Assembly (NCBI RefSeq): GCF_005925345.1
Contig: NZ_SSHJ01000002.1
Span: forward strand, 335,405-399,404
Direction of reading: 5' to 3'
Length of the DNA stretch: 64,000 nt
From: Pedobacter ureilyticus
Lineage (GTDB): Bacteria > Bacteroidota > Bacteroidia > Sphingobacteriales > Sphingobacteriaceae
Shown here piece after piece: positions 41,255-50,078 of this stretch. The position numbers and the translations under genes are program-made. The notes below the pieces were generated by a model, which saw nothing but the letters and a program-made list of their open reading frames with translations, did no database searches and was not told the DNA's origin. Numbering within the stretch: position 1 is the stretch's first letter; each line of letters begins with the position of its first letter.

Positions 41255-43573
41255 ATGAAAAAACAATTCCTAACTATCGCTTCTATTTTAACTGTTTTTA
41301 CTTTGAAAGCACAAAATAAACCGCTAACCGAGCAGGATTATGCTAGGGCCGAACAATTTCTAAGCTATAACATCGAACCTTTGGTAACTGAAGGAGCCAG
41401 CAGGCCAGTTTGGGTTGGAGAACAGTTTTGGTATTTGAGCAAAACTAATACTGGAAGTCAGTTTTTGTGGGTAAATCCGGGTAAGAAAACCAAGGTGCCG
41501 ATGTTTGACCATCAAAAATTGGCGATGGCATTGGGTAAGGCAACAGGGAAAGGCTATGAAGCGACACAGCTGCCTTTTCAAAATTTGGCTTTCGATGCAG
41601 TTGCTGAAACTATCAAATTTGTTGCTGACGAACAGTCTTGGAGCTATCACATTAAAACAAATACCTTAACCGAAAATACGGCCGGTGTAACTAACAGCCG
41701 ACTGCAGCCGCGAGGTAGAATGATGGGTGGTGTTCCCGAGACCATATCGCCCGATGGCAAAAAAGCCGTATTTATTAAAGATTGGAACTTATGGGTAAAA
41801 GACATCGCCTCTAAAAAAGAAACCCAACTCACTTTTGATGGTGTGAAAGATTACGGTTATGCTACCGACAATGCGGGCTGGAAAACCAGCGATAGGGCTA
41901 TTGTAAAATGGTCGCCAGATTCTAAAAAACTTGCCACCTATCAGCAAGATCAACGTCATTTGAAGGAGATGTATTTGGTAAGCACCAACGTTGGATCGCC
42001 AACTTTAAAAGCTTGGAAATATCCACTGCCGGGCGATAAAGAGATTGCCAAATTGCGTCGAGTGGTTATTGATGTCGAAAACCCTAAGGTAGTTAGCTTA
42101 CAAATTCCATTAGACGAGCATAGAAGTTCCCTAAGTGATGATATTAGCGACGGAGGTCAACTGGCCGATATAGATTGGAATGCTGACGGCAGCGAGTTCG
42201 CGTTTTTGTCAACCTCCCGCGATCATAAAGTTGCGAAGTTGCAAATTGCAAACGCAGTAACAGGAGCGGTTAGGGAAGTGTTTACTGAAACCGTAAAAAC
42301 GCATTTCGAATCGGGTGTAAACGCAATCAATTGGCGTTACTTACCTAAAACCAACGAAATTTTATGGTATTCCGAGCGTGATAATTGGGGGCATTTGTAT
42401 TTGTACGATGCTAAAACGGGAAAGGTAAAAAATCAGATTACTAAAGGAAATTGGTTGGTAGGGCGCTTGTTAAAAGTAGACGAAAAGAACAGGCAGCTTT
42501 ATTTTACTGGCTATGGTCGCGAGCAGGGCAATCCGTATTTTTCTTATTTGTATAGCGTAGGTTTTGATGGCAAAGGGCTCTCTTTGCTAACTCCAGACCA
42601 AGGCAACCACCAAGTTTCTTTCTCGCCAGATTTTAGTTGTTTTATTGATACCTATTCGCAGCCTAATGTGCCAAGTGTTACAGTTTTAAGAAATAGTAAG
42701 GGTAAAAAGATTGAGGATTTAGGCCGAACAGATATTTCTAGGTTACAGGCTACAGGGTGGAAAGCACCAGATGTGGTAAAAGTTTTAGCTGCAGATGGGA
42801 AGACGGACATTTACGGATTGGTATTTACGCCGACACAAATGGAAGCTGGCAAGAAATATCCGGTAATAGATTATATTTACCCAGGGCCGCAGGGTGGAAG
42901 TGTAGGCAGTTGGTCTTTCTCGGCTGCTAGAGCAGACCACCAAGCATTGGCAGAACTGGGCTTTATAGTGGTGCTGATAGAAGGGACGAGCAATCCAATG
43001 CGATCAAAAAGTTACCACGATATAAATTATGGCAACATGGGCGAAAATACCTTGCCAGATCAGGTTACGGCAATAAAACAATTGGCAGAAAAATACCCGA
43101 TAGACTTAGATAAAGTTGGAATTTGGGGCCACTCTGGCGGTGGTTTTGCTACCGCAGCTGCGCTGTTCCGCTATCCAGATTTCTTTAAAGTAGGCGTGTC
43201 TCAAGCTGGCAATCATGACAACAGAAACTATGAGGACGATTGGGGCGAAAGATATAATGGCTTGCTAGAAAACTCGGATTATGAGGCACAGGCCAACCAA
43301 AATTATGCTAAAAACCTAAAAGGAAAACTAATGCTGGCACACGGAATGATGGACAACAACGTGCCGCCTTATAATGTTTATTTGGTAATTGATGCCTTAA
43401 ATAAAGCTAATAAAGATTATGATTTGGTACTCTTTCCGCACAGTGGACATGGTTTTGGGGCGTACAACCCCTACATGATGCGCCGCCGTTGGGATTATTT
43501 TGTGAAGCATTTAAAAGGCGTGGAAACTCCGAAAGAGTATAATTTAAGAGGAGCAAATCAATTGCAGAAATAG
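41255..43573 (+). CDS. Dipeptidyl peptidase IV-type serine peptidase (S9)
   Basis: A 772-residue secreted peptidase (signal MKKQFLTIASILTVFTLKAQ). The N-terminal ~480 residues form the DPP-IV beta-propeller (ISPDGKKAVFIKDWNLWV, VKWSPDSKKLATYQQD). The C-terminal alpha/beta hydrolase has the nucleophile motif G-H-S-G-G-G, the catalytic Asp in HGMMDNNVPP and His in PHSGHGFG. It releases dipeptides from peptides, with a preference for Pro/Ala at position two in known members. Stands alone; a palindromic repeat follows. Confidence 0.93.
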   Translation: MKKQFLTIASILTVFTLKAQNKPLTEQDYARAEQFLSYNIEPLVTEGASRPVWVGEQFWYLSKTNTGSQFLWVNPGKKTKVPMFDHQKLAMALGKATGKGYEATQLPFQNLAFDAVAETIKFVADEQSWSYHIKTNTLTENTAGVTNSRLQPRGRMMGGVPETISPDGKKAVFIKDWNLWVKDIASKKETQLTFDGVKDYGYATDNAGWKTSDRAIVKWSPDSKKLATYQQDQRHLKEMYLVSTNVGSPTLKAWKYPLPGDKEIAKLRRVVIDVENPKVVSLQIPLDEHRSSLSDDISDGGQLADIDWNADGSEFAFLSTSRDHKVAKLQIANAVTGAVREVFTETVKTHFESGVNAINWRYLPKTNEILWYSERDNWGHLYLYDAKTGKVKNQITKGNWLVGRLLKVDEKNRQLYFTGYGREQGNPYFSYLYSVGFDGKGLSLLTPDQGNHQVSFSPDFSCFIDTYSQPNVPSVTVLRNSKGKKIEDLGRTDISRLQATGWKAPDVVKVLAADGKTDIYGLVFTPTQMEAGKKYPVIDYIYPGPQGGSVGSWSFSAARADHQALAELGFIVVLIEGTSNPMRSKSYHDINYGNMGENTLPDQVTAIKQLAEKYPIDLDKVGIWGHSGGGFATAAALFRYPDFFKVGVSQAGNHDNRNYEDDWGERYNGLLENSDYEAQANQNYAKNLKGKLMLAHGMMDNNVPPYNVYLVIDALNKANKDYDLVLFPHSGHGFGAYNPYMMRRRWDYFVKHLKGVETPKEYNLRGANQLQK

Positions 43574-43583
43574 ACAATATAGC

Positions 43584-43674
43584 CGTCATTTCGACGATAG
43601 GAGAAATCTAGCAAGTTGCATAGTTATTTTGCTAGATTTCTCTTCGTTACACTCATCGAAATGAAGGAACGAAT
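43584..43674. repeat. Interspersed palindrome (GTCATTTCGACGA family)
   Basis: CGTCATTTCGACGATAGGAG...ATCTAGCAA is answered by TTGCTAGATTTCTC...TCATCGAAATGA to form a long stem after the DPP-IV gene. Confidence 0.85.
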
Positions 43675-43703
43675 TATTGTAAATCTCTAAAATGAAGCTT
43701 AGC

Positions 43704-43946
43704 CTAAACGTTGTGTTGCTCTTTCTGCCTTTCCCGCACATGATCTGCTAATTGATAACCAGCTTTCTTTTCGGTAACTCCTTTCGATTGCTTTTTATCA
43801 AGAAGTAACAAGACAATGAGCGAGATAATGGGAATAAGAAATGAAATAAAAAACCAAAACCAAAAGCTTTTGCCTATGCTGTGGGCATAGATACCAGCAA
43901 CCAATTGCGGGATCATTAAGAAACATAAAAGTAATATTTCTGGCAC
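43704..43946 (-). CDS. Small two-helix membrane protein, unknown
   Basis: An 80-residue protein with two predicted membrane helices (residues about 3-20 and 27-48, FWFWFFISFLIPIISLIVLLLL) and a charged tail (DKKQSKGVTEKKAGYQLADHVRERQKEQHNV). The start is uncertain: GTG 43946 gives the full first helix, while ATG 43913 (MIPQLVAG) would cut it. I do not recognise a family. It lies downstream of the cytochrome c gene on the same strand. Confidence 0.55.
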   Translation of the reverse strand: MPEILLLCFLMIPQLVAGIYAHSIGKSFWFWFFISFLIPIISLIVLLLLDKKQSKGVTEKKAGYQLADHVRERQKEQHNV

Positions 43947-43986
43947 AGTAAAGATTTTTTATTGACTACAGTTATAATTTAAAGGA

Positions 43987-44391
43987 TCATTTCTCCTTTA
44001 CTGCCGCCACCATTTTTTCGGTAACTGGTTGCGTGTTTTTATTGCCAAAAGAATTCCTGATATAGTTCATCACATCTGCAATTTCATCATCGGCAAAGCC
44101 AGATGGGGGCATGGCGTTGTTATAGTCAACACCATTTACTTTGATAGCTCCACTCATCCCAAACTTAACGGCACGAATAGATTTCTCAGGGTACTTGGTT
44201 AAAAAATCAGCTTTTGCTAAAGGAGGAAAAGTGCCCTTTACGCCTTCTCCATTTGCCAAGTGGCAAGTAATACAGCTTTCTTTATAAAGTTCTTTGCCTC
44301 TGGCCATACTTTTAGCTAACTCCTCTTGCGAATTAGAAAAGAAAGTTAAACCGTAAATTGCTCCGCAGGTTATAATAGATGTGATTTTCAT
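43987..44391 (-). CDS. Exported c-type cytochrome
   Basis: A small monohaem cytochrome c of 134 residues. The haem motif C-I-T-C-H is near residue 40, and the axial Met is in NNAMPPSG. I start at ATG 44391 (MKITSIITCGAIYGLTFF, a signal peptide); 28 further in-frame residues upstream are translated palindrome sequence and are rejected. It follows the PQQ-type sugar dehydrogenase on the same strand, and such pairs usually act together, the cytochrome taking electrons from the dehydrogenase. Confidence 0.9.
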   Translation of the reverse strand: MKITSIITCGAIYGLTFFSNSQEELAKSMARGKELYKESCITCHLANGEGVKGTFPPLAKADFLTKYPEKSIRAVKFGMSGAIKVNGVDYNNAMPPSGFADDEIADVMNYIRNSFGNKNTQPVTEKMVAAVKEK

Positions 44392-44405
44392 TTTAAAAAT
44401 ATTGC

Positions 44406-44494
44406 CGTCATTTCGATCGGAGTGAGAAATCTTTAAGTTGACACTTCTGTTTAACAGATTTCTCTCCCGAAGCAAAATCGGGGTCGAAATGACG
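44406..44494. repeat. Interspersed palindrome between dehydrogenase and cytochrome c
   Basis: CGTCATTTCGATCGGAGTGAG...ATCT pairs with AGATTTCTCTCCCGAAG...GGGTCGAAATGACG. It fills the gap between the two genes and adds a spurious N-terminal extension to the cytochrome reading frame. Confidence 0.88.
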
Positions 44495-44501
44495 TAGACT
44501 T

Positions 44502-45665
44502 TTATGCTTTAGGACCAATTTTTACAATAGCACCTGTACTTTCAACAACCACATAGATATTGCCATCTGGCCCTTGTTTTACATCTCTCACTCTACCAAT
44601 TTTATCAAAGATAACCTCTTTCTTTACTACTTTATTTCCTTTGATCACTAAATGCTCCAAGTTTTGGAATTTCAATGAGCCTACTAGCAAATCGCCATTC
44701 CATTCTTTAAACTTAGGACTGTTCACGAAAGTCATTCCACACGGAGCGATAGAAGGTTTCCAGTAAATTACTGGTTGTTCCAAACCTGGCGCTTCGGTTT
44801 TATCAGAAATGATAGAGTTGTCATAATCAATTCCGTAAGTAATTAAAGGCCAACCGTAATTTTTACCTTTTTCTACAATGTTGAGTTCATCGCCTCCTTG
44901 TGGGCCATGCTCATGTGCCCAAATTGTACCTGTGGTTGGGTGCATTACCAAACCTTGCGGGTTTCTGTGTCCATAGCTCCAAATTTCTGGCAGGGCATCT
45001 TTAGTTTTTACAAACGGATTGTCGGTAGGGATTTTTCCATCTTCGTGCAAACGCACCATTTTGCCTTGTGCCTTGCTTAAATTTTGGGAGTTTTCTTTCT
45101 GTCCGCGTTCTCCTAGTGATAGGAAAACATAGCCTTTATTGTCGAATAAGATCTTACCACCAAAGTGTACACCGCCTCTTACATTCGGACTGGCTTTATA
45201 TAAATGTTCAATATTGGTTAACTGATGGCCATCTAACTTAGCTCGCATTAGCGCCGTATTGGCACCATTGTCATCACCAGCCTCGCCTTCCTTTTTGGGA
45301 GAAGAGTAGCTGATGTAAATCCACCCGTTTTCTTTGTAATTGGGATGAAGCGCCACGTCTAATAGGCCACCTTGCCCACGGTAATACACTTTTGGAATGC
45401 CAGTAATTTCTTGCGGATCTAATTGGCTGCCATTTACAATACGTAATTTACCTCCTCTTTCGGTAACTAAAACTCTTCCGTCGGGCAAAAAAGCCATAGA
45501 CCATGGCATATTTAAACCAGTCACTACAGTTTCCAATTTTAGGTTGTTTGCGGTAAGTTCCTTATTGTTAGGAGAAATATTGCAATGGCTCATCAATAGG
45601 CCAGATGTAGCTACAACCGCTAATATCAAAAGTAGTTTTATAGGTTGCTTAAATTGAAGTTTCAT
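44502..45665 (-). CDS. PQQ-dependent sugar dehydrogenase-type lipoprotein
   Basis: A 387-residue six-bladed propeller of the soluble glucose/sorbosone dehydrogenase family (like E. coli YliI). Lipoprotein signal with lipobox LLMSHC near residue 28. Family signatures: GLNMPWSMAFLPDGRVLVTERGGKL, GQGGLLDVALHP, the HFGGKILFDNKGYVFLSLGERG strand and SYGHRNPQGLV. It oxidises aldose sugars with PQQ in known members; the cofactor's presence here is inferred. The cytochrome c downstream is the probable electron acceptor. Confidence 0.92.
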   Translation of the reverse strand: MKLQFKQPIKLLLILAVVATSGLLMSHCNISPNNKELTANNLKLETVVTGLNMPWSMAFLPDGRVLVTERGGKLRIVNGSQLDPQEITGIPKVYYRGQGGLLDVALHPNYKENGWIYISYSSPKKEGEAGDDNGANTALMRAKLDGHQLTNIEHLYKASPNVRGGVHFGGKILFDNKGYVFLSLGERGQKENSQNLSKAQGKMVRLHEDGKIPTDNPFVKTKDALPEIWSYGHRNPQGLVMHPTTGTIWAHEHGPQGGDELNIVEKGKNYGWPLITYGIDYDNSIISDKTEAPGLEQPVIYWKPSIAPCGMTFVNSPKFKEWNGDLLVGSLKFQNLEHLVIKGNKVVKKEVIFDKIGRVRDVKQGPDGNIYVVVESTGAIVKIGPKA

Positions 45666-45805
45666 ATATGTTTATAGTGATATTTTTAGTTGTTGTTAAG
45701 ATAGCCTTTATCCGCTTTTTCTGAAATATGACTACTTCTTAAAGATAATTTTTCTTAAAGATATTAAATTAGGCTATAGTTAGTTAGATGTAAAAAGAGC
45801 TTTAC

Positions 45806-45838
45806 AAAAAAAGCATGAAAATTAATCCATGCTTTTTG
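45806..45838 (-). terminator. Intrinsic terminator of the small basic-protein gene
   Basis: AAAAAGCATG-aaaattaatc-CATGCTTTTT, flanked by A and T tracts, a few bases beyond the stop codon at 45842. Confidence 0.85.
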
Positions 45839-45841
45839 TTT

Positions 45842-46015
45842 TTACTGGCCACGCTTGCGTTCGTTGTCTTTATTTGATGTCTGATCGGATCGTTGGCCAC
45901 CAGCGTTGGTAATGCCGTTCATCTTCTTTTCTTGCCTTACATCATGGTGTGCCCTATCGGCAACGGTATTTTTATGCATTGAGCCGTTATTTTTTGGAAG
46001 ATCTGTATTTTTCAT
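45842..46015 (-). CDS. Small charged, probably disordered protein
   Basis: A 57-residue hydrophilic protein starting at ATG 46015 (MKNTDLPKNNGSMHKNTVAD); a longer in-frame start at 46063 adds residues without such composition. It is rich in Asn, Lys, Asp, Arg and Gln (RSDQTSNKDNERKRGQ), with no hydrophobic core, and followed directly by a good terminator, which supports a real gene. I do not recognise a family. Confidence 0.6.
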   Translation of the reverse strand: MKNTDLPKNNGSMHKNTVADRAHHDVRQEKKMNGITNAGGQRSDQTSNKDNERKRGQ

Positions 46016-46091
46016 CGTTTTAAAATTTAAGTGATTAAAAATAGATTTATAGCATAACCACATAAATCCTATTTGGTTTTGATAAAAAGAA

Positions 46092-46125
46092 AAGTCCCCG
46101 ATAAACAGCTGTTTATCGGGGACTT
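46092..46125 (-). terminator. Perfect 34-bp palindrome, terminator of the beta-barrel gene
   Basis: AAGTCCCCGATAAACAG and its exact complement meet with no loop; on the minus strand a T-rich stretch (TTTTCTTTTT) follows. It is 26 bases beyond the stop at 46152. Confidence 0.85.
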
Positions 46126-46151
46126 CAATCTATGTTGAAACCGACAAGCGG

Positions 46152-46775
46152 TTAGAATTTTAAACCCAACCCAACTTGGAACACTTGATTTTTAAATTCT
46201 GGCGTATTGCGGTCGCCGTTTTCATTTGTTTTTTGGAAGTCTAGTGCATAGCGACCAAAAATGCCAACTCTATCACTTAAATCTATCCTAGTACCAATAA
46301 CACCAGCAAGAATGCTCTTTTTAAAACGATCAGATTCGTCTTCAATAATTTCTTGCTCTGCATCTATAATGCCACTTTCGAATTTGTTTTTGGTAGACAT
46401 TAAGAATGATACCTGTGGGCCAGCAACTAAGTTAAAACCCGGTGCTAATTTAATAGTTGCTAAAATTGGCACGTCAATAAAGTGAGTGGTTTGCGTAAAA
46501 GAGCCACCCAAAGTTTCTGCTTTATAACCTTTAGTAGAATATAAAAGTTCTGGAGTAAAAGCTAGGTTTTCTAGCAACTTGATGTCTAGAGTTACACCGG
46601 CGTTAAAACCTACTAGGTAATCTGTTTTAAAGTCGTTATTGCCATCGTCTTTAATGATGTTCGAAAAGCTGGCACCACCTTTAACTCCAAATTTGATTAA
46701 ATTATCTGTCGACTGAGCGTTTGCAGTAAGGCCTGTAGCAAATAAACCTAATGCTAGAATAAGTATCTTTTTCAT
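46152..46775 (-). CDS. PorT-family outer-membrane beta-barrel protein
   Basis: A 207-residue protein with a signal peptide (MKKILILALGLFATGLTANAQ). The mature part has alternating beta strands of an eight-stranded barrel: IKFGVKGGASFSNI, YLVGFNAGVTLDIKL, LAFTPELLYSTKGY, FIDVPILATIKLAPGFNLVAGPQ, and the C-terminal FQVGLGLKF ending in an aromatic residue. This is the common PorT-like family of Bacteroidota; individual functions are mostly unknown. It has its own terminator. Confidence 0.88.
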   Translation of the reverse strand: MKKILILALGLFATGLTANAQSTDNLIKFGVKGGASFSNIIKDDGNNDFKTDYLVGFNAGVTLDIKLLENLAFTPELLYSTKGYKAETLGGSFTQTTHFIDVPILATIKLAPGFNLVAGPQVSFLMSTKNKFESGIIDAEQEIIEDESDRFKKSILAGVIGTRIDLSDRVGIFGRYALDFQKTNENGDRNTPEFKNQVFQVGLGLKF

Positions 46776-47146
46776 CTTTTTAAATTATTTATGTTAATCG
46801 AATGAGCTATCTCAATCTGGATATATCTCTCAAATAAATGTGCCAAATAAAAAAGAAGAGAAGTAAGGATATTGTAGGCTACACCTTTTTAGAGTATTTA
46901 AAACGCAGTTTTTTAATGATTTATACAAAAGAAATAAAGCTTGTTTATTTTAGCTTGTGGTTATAACGAGTGTACCAAATTTAATACACTTCTACGGCAA
47001 AAATCAATAGGAGTGTATTTTTTATACCGCTTTCTAAAAATGTATTCTAAATAATTGCCAACAACAAATTGATTCCGCATCTTTAAAAGATTTTCCGCAT
47101 TAACCAGCAATTGCAAAAATCAGCAATCAAAATTTTTAACACAAAA
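46776..47146. promoter_or_regulatory. Divergent intergenic region with an 8-bp inverted repeat
   Basis: 371 bp between the divergent barrel and GH3 genes, AT-rich and without an ORF. AATACACT (46982-46989 region) and AGTGTATT (about 47013-47020) form an inverted repeat, with another GAGTGTACC nearby, which might be an operator. I see no secure promoter boxes. Confidence 0.35.
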
Positions 47147-48853
47147 ATGAACAAAAAAATTCTTTACGCATTTGGCTTAATCTCCTTTTTAACTGTAGGA
47201 AAAGCTAATGCACAACAACCCTCTTACCTAGATTTGCTAAAGCAACAACCCCACTGGGTAGACTCGGTTTTTAATAAACTGAGTACCAAGCATAAAATTG
47301 CACAGCTGTTTTTTGTTAGGGCACATACCAACTTAAGCCAGGCTTATCAAGATTCGGTTGGCAAGGTAATTAAAAGAGAAAAGCTAGGAGGGGTGGTGTT
47401 TTTTCAGGGAGGGCCCGTTAGGCAAGCGGTTTTAACCAATAAATACCAAAGTAAAGCTAAAGTTCCGCTAATCATTTCTATTGATGGCGAGTGGGGCTTG
47501 GGCATGCGCTTAGACAGCACAATTTCTTATCCTTACCAAATGGCTTTAGGCGCAGTGCAAAACAAAGAATTGTTGTACAAAATGGGTTTGGAAGTGGCTA
47601 AAGATTTTAAGCGCTTGGGCATACAGATGAATTTGGCTCCAGATGTAGATGTAAATAACAATGCAAAAAATCCGGTAATTAACTTCCGCTCGTTTGGCGA
47701 AAACAAATACAATGTAGCCGAAAAAAGTGCTGCTTATTTGAAGGGCATGCAAGAAGGTGGTTTGTTGGTCAGCATTAAGCATTTTCCTGGCCATGGCGAT
47801 ACTGATGTAGATTCGCATTATGATTTGCCTCAACTGAAATTTACCAAAGAACGTTTAGATACTTTGGAGCTTTATCCATTTAAGGAACTGATTAAGAAGG
47901 GGGCAGCAGGCGTGATGATTGCCCACATGAATATCCCATCGTTAGATGCTACGCCGAACTTGCCATCAACTTTATCAAAACCTATTGTTACCGATTTGTT
48001 GAAAAACGAATTGGGCTTTAAAGGATTGATTATTTCTGATGCAATGGACATGAAAGGCGTGACCAAGTACTATAAAGATGGCGAGGCCGAAGTAATGGGT
48101 TTAATTGCTGGTAATGATATTTTAGAGTTGGCTCACAACACCAAAGAAGCAGTAAAAAAGGTAAAACAGGCCATTAAAGACCAACGCATTAGCATGGAGC
48201 GCATTGATGAAAGCGTAAAAAAGGTGCTTACCGCTAAATATTGGGCGGGCTTAAATGTGAAGCCAGTAATTGATGAAAATAATATTGTAGAGGATGTTAA
48301 TAGACCAGAAAGCCAAGCATTGGTGCAGCAGCTTGCCGATGCCAGTATAACCTTGCTCAAAAGTCGTGATGGCATTTCTAGCTTGACACCGAAGAAAAGA
48401 ACGGTAATCATTAATGTCGGCACCACACAAGCTACTACTTTTCAAAACGAAATTGTAGGGACGTACAAAAATTCGATCGCATTTAACGTAGATAAAAGTG
48501 CAAATGCCGCTACAATTGCAAACATCATTAAGCAAATACAAGACGATGATCAAATTGTGTTGGCAATAGTGGATACGAGAACGCGTCCGGGAAACAACAT
48601 CCCTTTGGGTAAAGACGTGAAAGACCTCATCACTACTTTGTCAGCCAGAAATGCAATGGTGGCTTTCTTTGCAAATCCATACAATTTGGCTAACCTACCT
48701 GGTATCGAAATGGCAAGATCTATTGTAGTGGCCTACCAAAAAGAAGATTTTATGCAAAAAGCTGCTGCGGCAGTATTTACGAAGAAATTAATGCCTACTG
48801 GAAAACTGCCGGTTACGGTTAATGGTATCTTTAAATATGGCGATGGTTTATAG
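47147..48853 (+). CDS. Secreted glycoside hydrolase family 3 (NagZ-like N-acetylglucosaminidase)
   Basis: A 568-residue exported GH3 enzyme. ATG 47147 gives a signal peptide (MNKKILYAFGLISFLTVGKANAQ). GH3 N-domain motifs: GVVFFQGGP, SIDGEWGLGMRLD, the NagZ-type histidine loop KHFPGHGDTDVDSHYDLP, and the nucleophile region IISDAMDMKG. The His loop points to beta-N-acetylhexosaminidase rather than beta-glucosidase activity. A second alpha/beta domain follows. Many Bacteroidota relatives are nearly twice as long with a C-terminal beta-lactamase domain; this one ends at FKYGDGL, exactly before that domain would start. Confidence 0.91.
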   Translation: MNKKILYAFGLISFLTVGKANAQQPSYLDLLKQQPHWVDSVFNKLSTKHKIAQLFFVRAHTNLSQAYQDSVGKVIKREKLGGVVFFQGGPVRQAVLTNKYQSKAKVPLIISIDGEWGLGMRLDSTISYPYQMALGAVQNKELLYKMGLEVAKDFKRLGIQMNLAPDVDVNNNAKNPVINFRSFGENKYNVAEKSAAYLKGMQEGGLLVSIKHFPGHGDTDVDSHYDLPQLKFTKERLDTLELYPFKELIKKGAAGVMIAHMNIPSLDATPNLPSTLSKPIVTDLLKNELGFKGLIISDAMDMKGVTKYYKDGEAEVMGLIAGNDILELAHNTKEAVKKVKQAIKDQRISMERIDESVKKVLTAKYWAGLNVKPVIDENNIVEDVNRPESQALVQQLADASITLLKSRDGISSLTPKKRTVIINVGTTQATTFQNEIVGTYKNSIAFNVDKSANAATIANIIKQIQDDDQIVLAIVDTRTRPGNNIPLGKDVKDLITTLSARNAMVAFFANPYNLANLPGIEMARSIVVAYQKEDFMQKAAAAVFTKKLMPTGKLPVTVNGIFKYGDGL

Positions 48854-48872
48854 CCTGTTAATAAATTGGATC

Positions 48873-48901
48873 AAAAGCCTCGAATTTTTTTCGGGGCTTT
48901 T
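48873..48901 (+). terminator. Intrinsic terminator of GH3
   Basis: AAAAGCCTCGA-atttttt-TCGGGGCTTTT with one wobble pair, 20 bases after the stop. Confidence 0.8.
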
Positions 48902-48961
48902 GTGTATATAGAGTTTCAAAAATAGTTAGCTAATTGAGCTAAATTGCTGTAAATTGTGTGT

Positions 48962-50005
48962 ATGGAACGTAAAGACGTAAAAATTTCCCGAAAAAAACCC
49001 ATTTTTCCAGTTAGCGAAAATTTACATAAGTATTTACGCACTTACCAACGTGATGCTCGTTTGCCTATTAAATACGAGGACCTTAAGACTTTTACGGAAA
49101 GTTTTCCCATTATGGATAGGGATGGTAAAGATACGCTTTGGGAAAGTCCGATTTATGCGCAATCGCAAATTGAAGAACTGCATAGTGGCTTAAAAATAAT
49201 TTATGCCAAGCTAAAAGCATCGGGCAACTTACGCATTGTAGAGCACAAATATATCGATAGAATTGATTACTGCACTTTCGGCAATACACATCCTTTTCGT
49301 ATTAGAATTGTAAACCGTTTAAATGATGTTTACGATTATTTTTACGTGAAAAAAGCAGATTCATCTAGAATTTATGGGCTCGAATTAGAAGAAGTTTTAT
49401 CGCCAAACCAAGTCAATTATTTGGTTGATGGAGATACCATGATTGAGGAGCATATTGTAGGGATACCAGGCGATGTATTTAATAAAGGGAAAATTTACCA
49501 AGATGATTTTAATCCAACTCGTATTGCCAAAGAGTTTGTGAAATTTAACGAACGTTGCTTGGTTACCTTGCTGGGCGATATGCGTTCGTATAATTTTGTG
49601 GTGCAAATTACACCCGATTTTGATGATATCCAATTCCGTATACGGGCTATAGATTTTGATCAGCAGTTTTATGAAGGAAACATTAAAGTGTACATGCCTC
49701 AGTTTTTTAAGGAAAATTTGCCGTTGGTAAAATTGTGTATGGAACACCTTACTGAAAAAACAGTGCAACAGTACAAACAAGAAGAGCTTTCGTCTTTAGT
49801 TCATCGGGTGCGTAGCGAACGCCATCGCTTAACAGATTTGCGTGACGTATCTTGTAAAGAGCAACTTACTACACCCGAGAATATCATGAAATTAAAGCGC
49901 AGCATGGCAGAGTATTATCAAGATGCTGCTTATAAAGAATGCAAGAATATGACTGATATTATCGAGCTGAACTTGAAAAATATCATTAGGCAGGTAAAGT
50001 TATAG
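48962..50005 (+). CDS. Conserved protein of unknown function
   Basis: A 347-residue cytosolic protein without signal or membrane segments. I place the start at ATG 48962 (an in-frame GTG lies 6 bases before). The centre contains LLGDMRSYNFVVQITPDFDD followed by IRAIDFDQQFYEGN, an arrangement of Asn and Asp that recalls the catalytic and metal-binding parts of kinase-like (APH/HipA-type) folds, but I cannot assign a family. The C-terminus is helical and charged. Single gene between GH3 and the DJ-1 gene. Confidence 0.7.
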   Translation: MERKDVKISRKKPIFPVSENLHKYLRTYQRDARLPIKYEDLKTFTESFPIMDRDGKDTLWESPIYAQSQIEELHSGLKIIYAKLKASGNLRIVEHKYIDRIDYCTFGNTHPFRIRIVNRLNDVYDYFYVKKADSSRIYGLELEEVLSPNQVNYLVDGDTMIEEHIVGIPGDVFNKGKIYQDDFNPTRIAKEFVKFNERCLVTLLGDMRSYNFVVQITPDFDDIQFRIRAIDFDQQFYEGNIKVYMPQFFKENLPLVKLCMEHLTEKTVQQYKQEELSSLVHRVRSERHRLTDLRDVSCKEQLTTPENIMKLKRSMAEYYQDAAYKECKNMTDIIELNLKNIIRQVKL

Positions 50006-50007
50006 AT

Positions 50008-50062
50008 GTCATTCTGAGCACGCGAGAAATCTAGCTGTAGATTCCTCGAGCCTCGGAATGAC
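50008..50062. repeat. Interspersed palindrome after the unknown gene
   Basis: GTCATTCTGAGCACGCGAG...ATCT and AGATTCCTCGAGCCTCGG...ATGAC form a stem of about 24 bp with a 6-nt loop between converging genes; it may also act as a terminator. Confidence 0.8.
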
Positions 50063-50078
50063 AAAGTGCTGTTAGTGT

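Noticed and set aside
44392-44475. 28-residue N-terminal extension of the cytochrome c
   Set aside because: It reads through an interspersed palindrome; the signal peptide begins at ATG 44391.
48956-48961. GTG start for the unknown gene at 48962
   Set aside because: The GTG adds only two residues and the ATG is the more usual start; no ribosome binding site distinguishes them.
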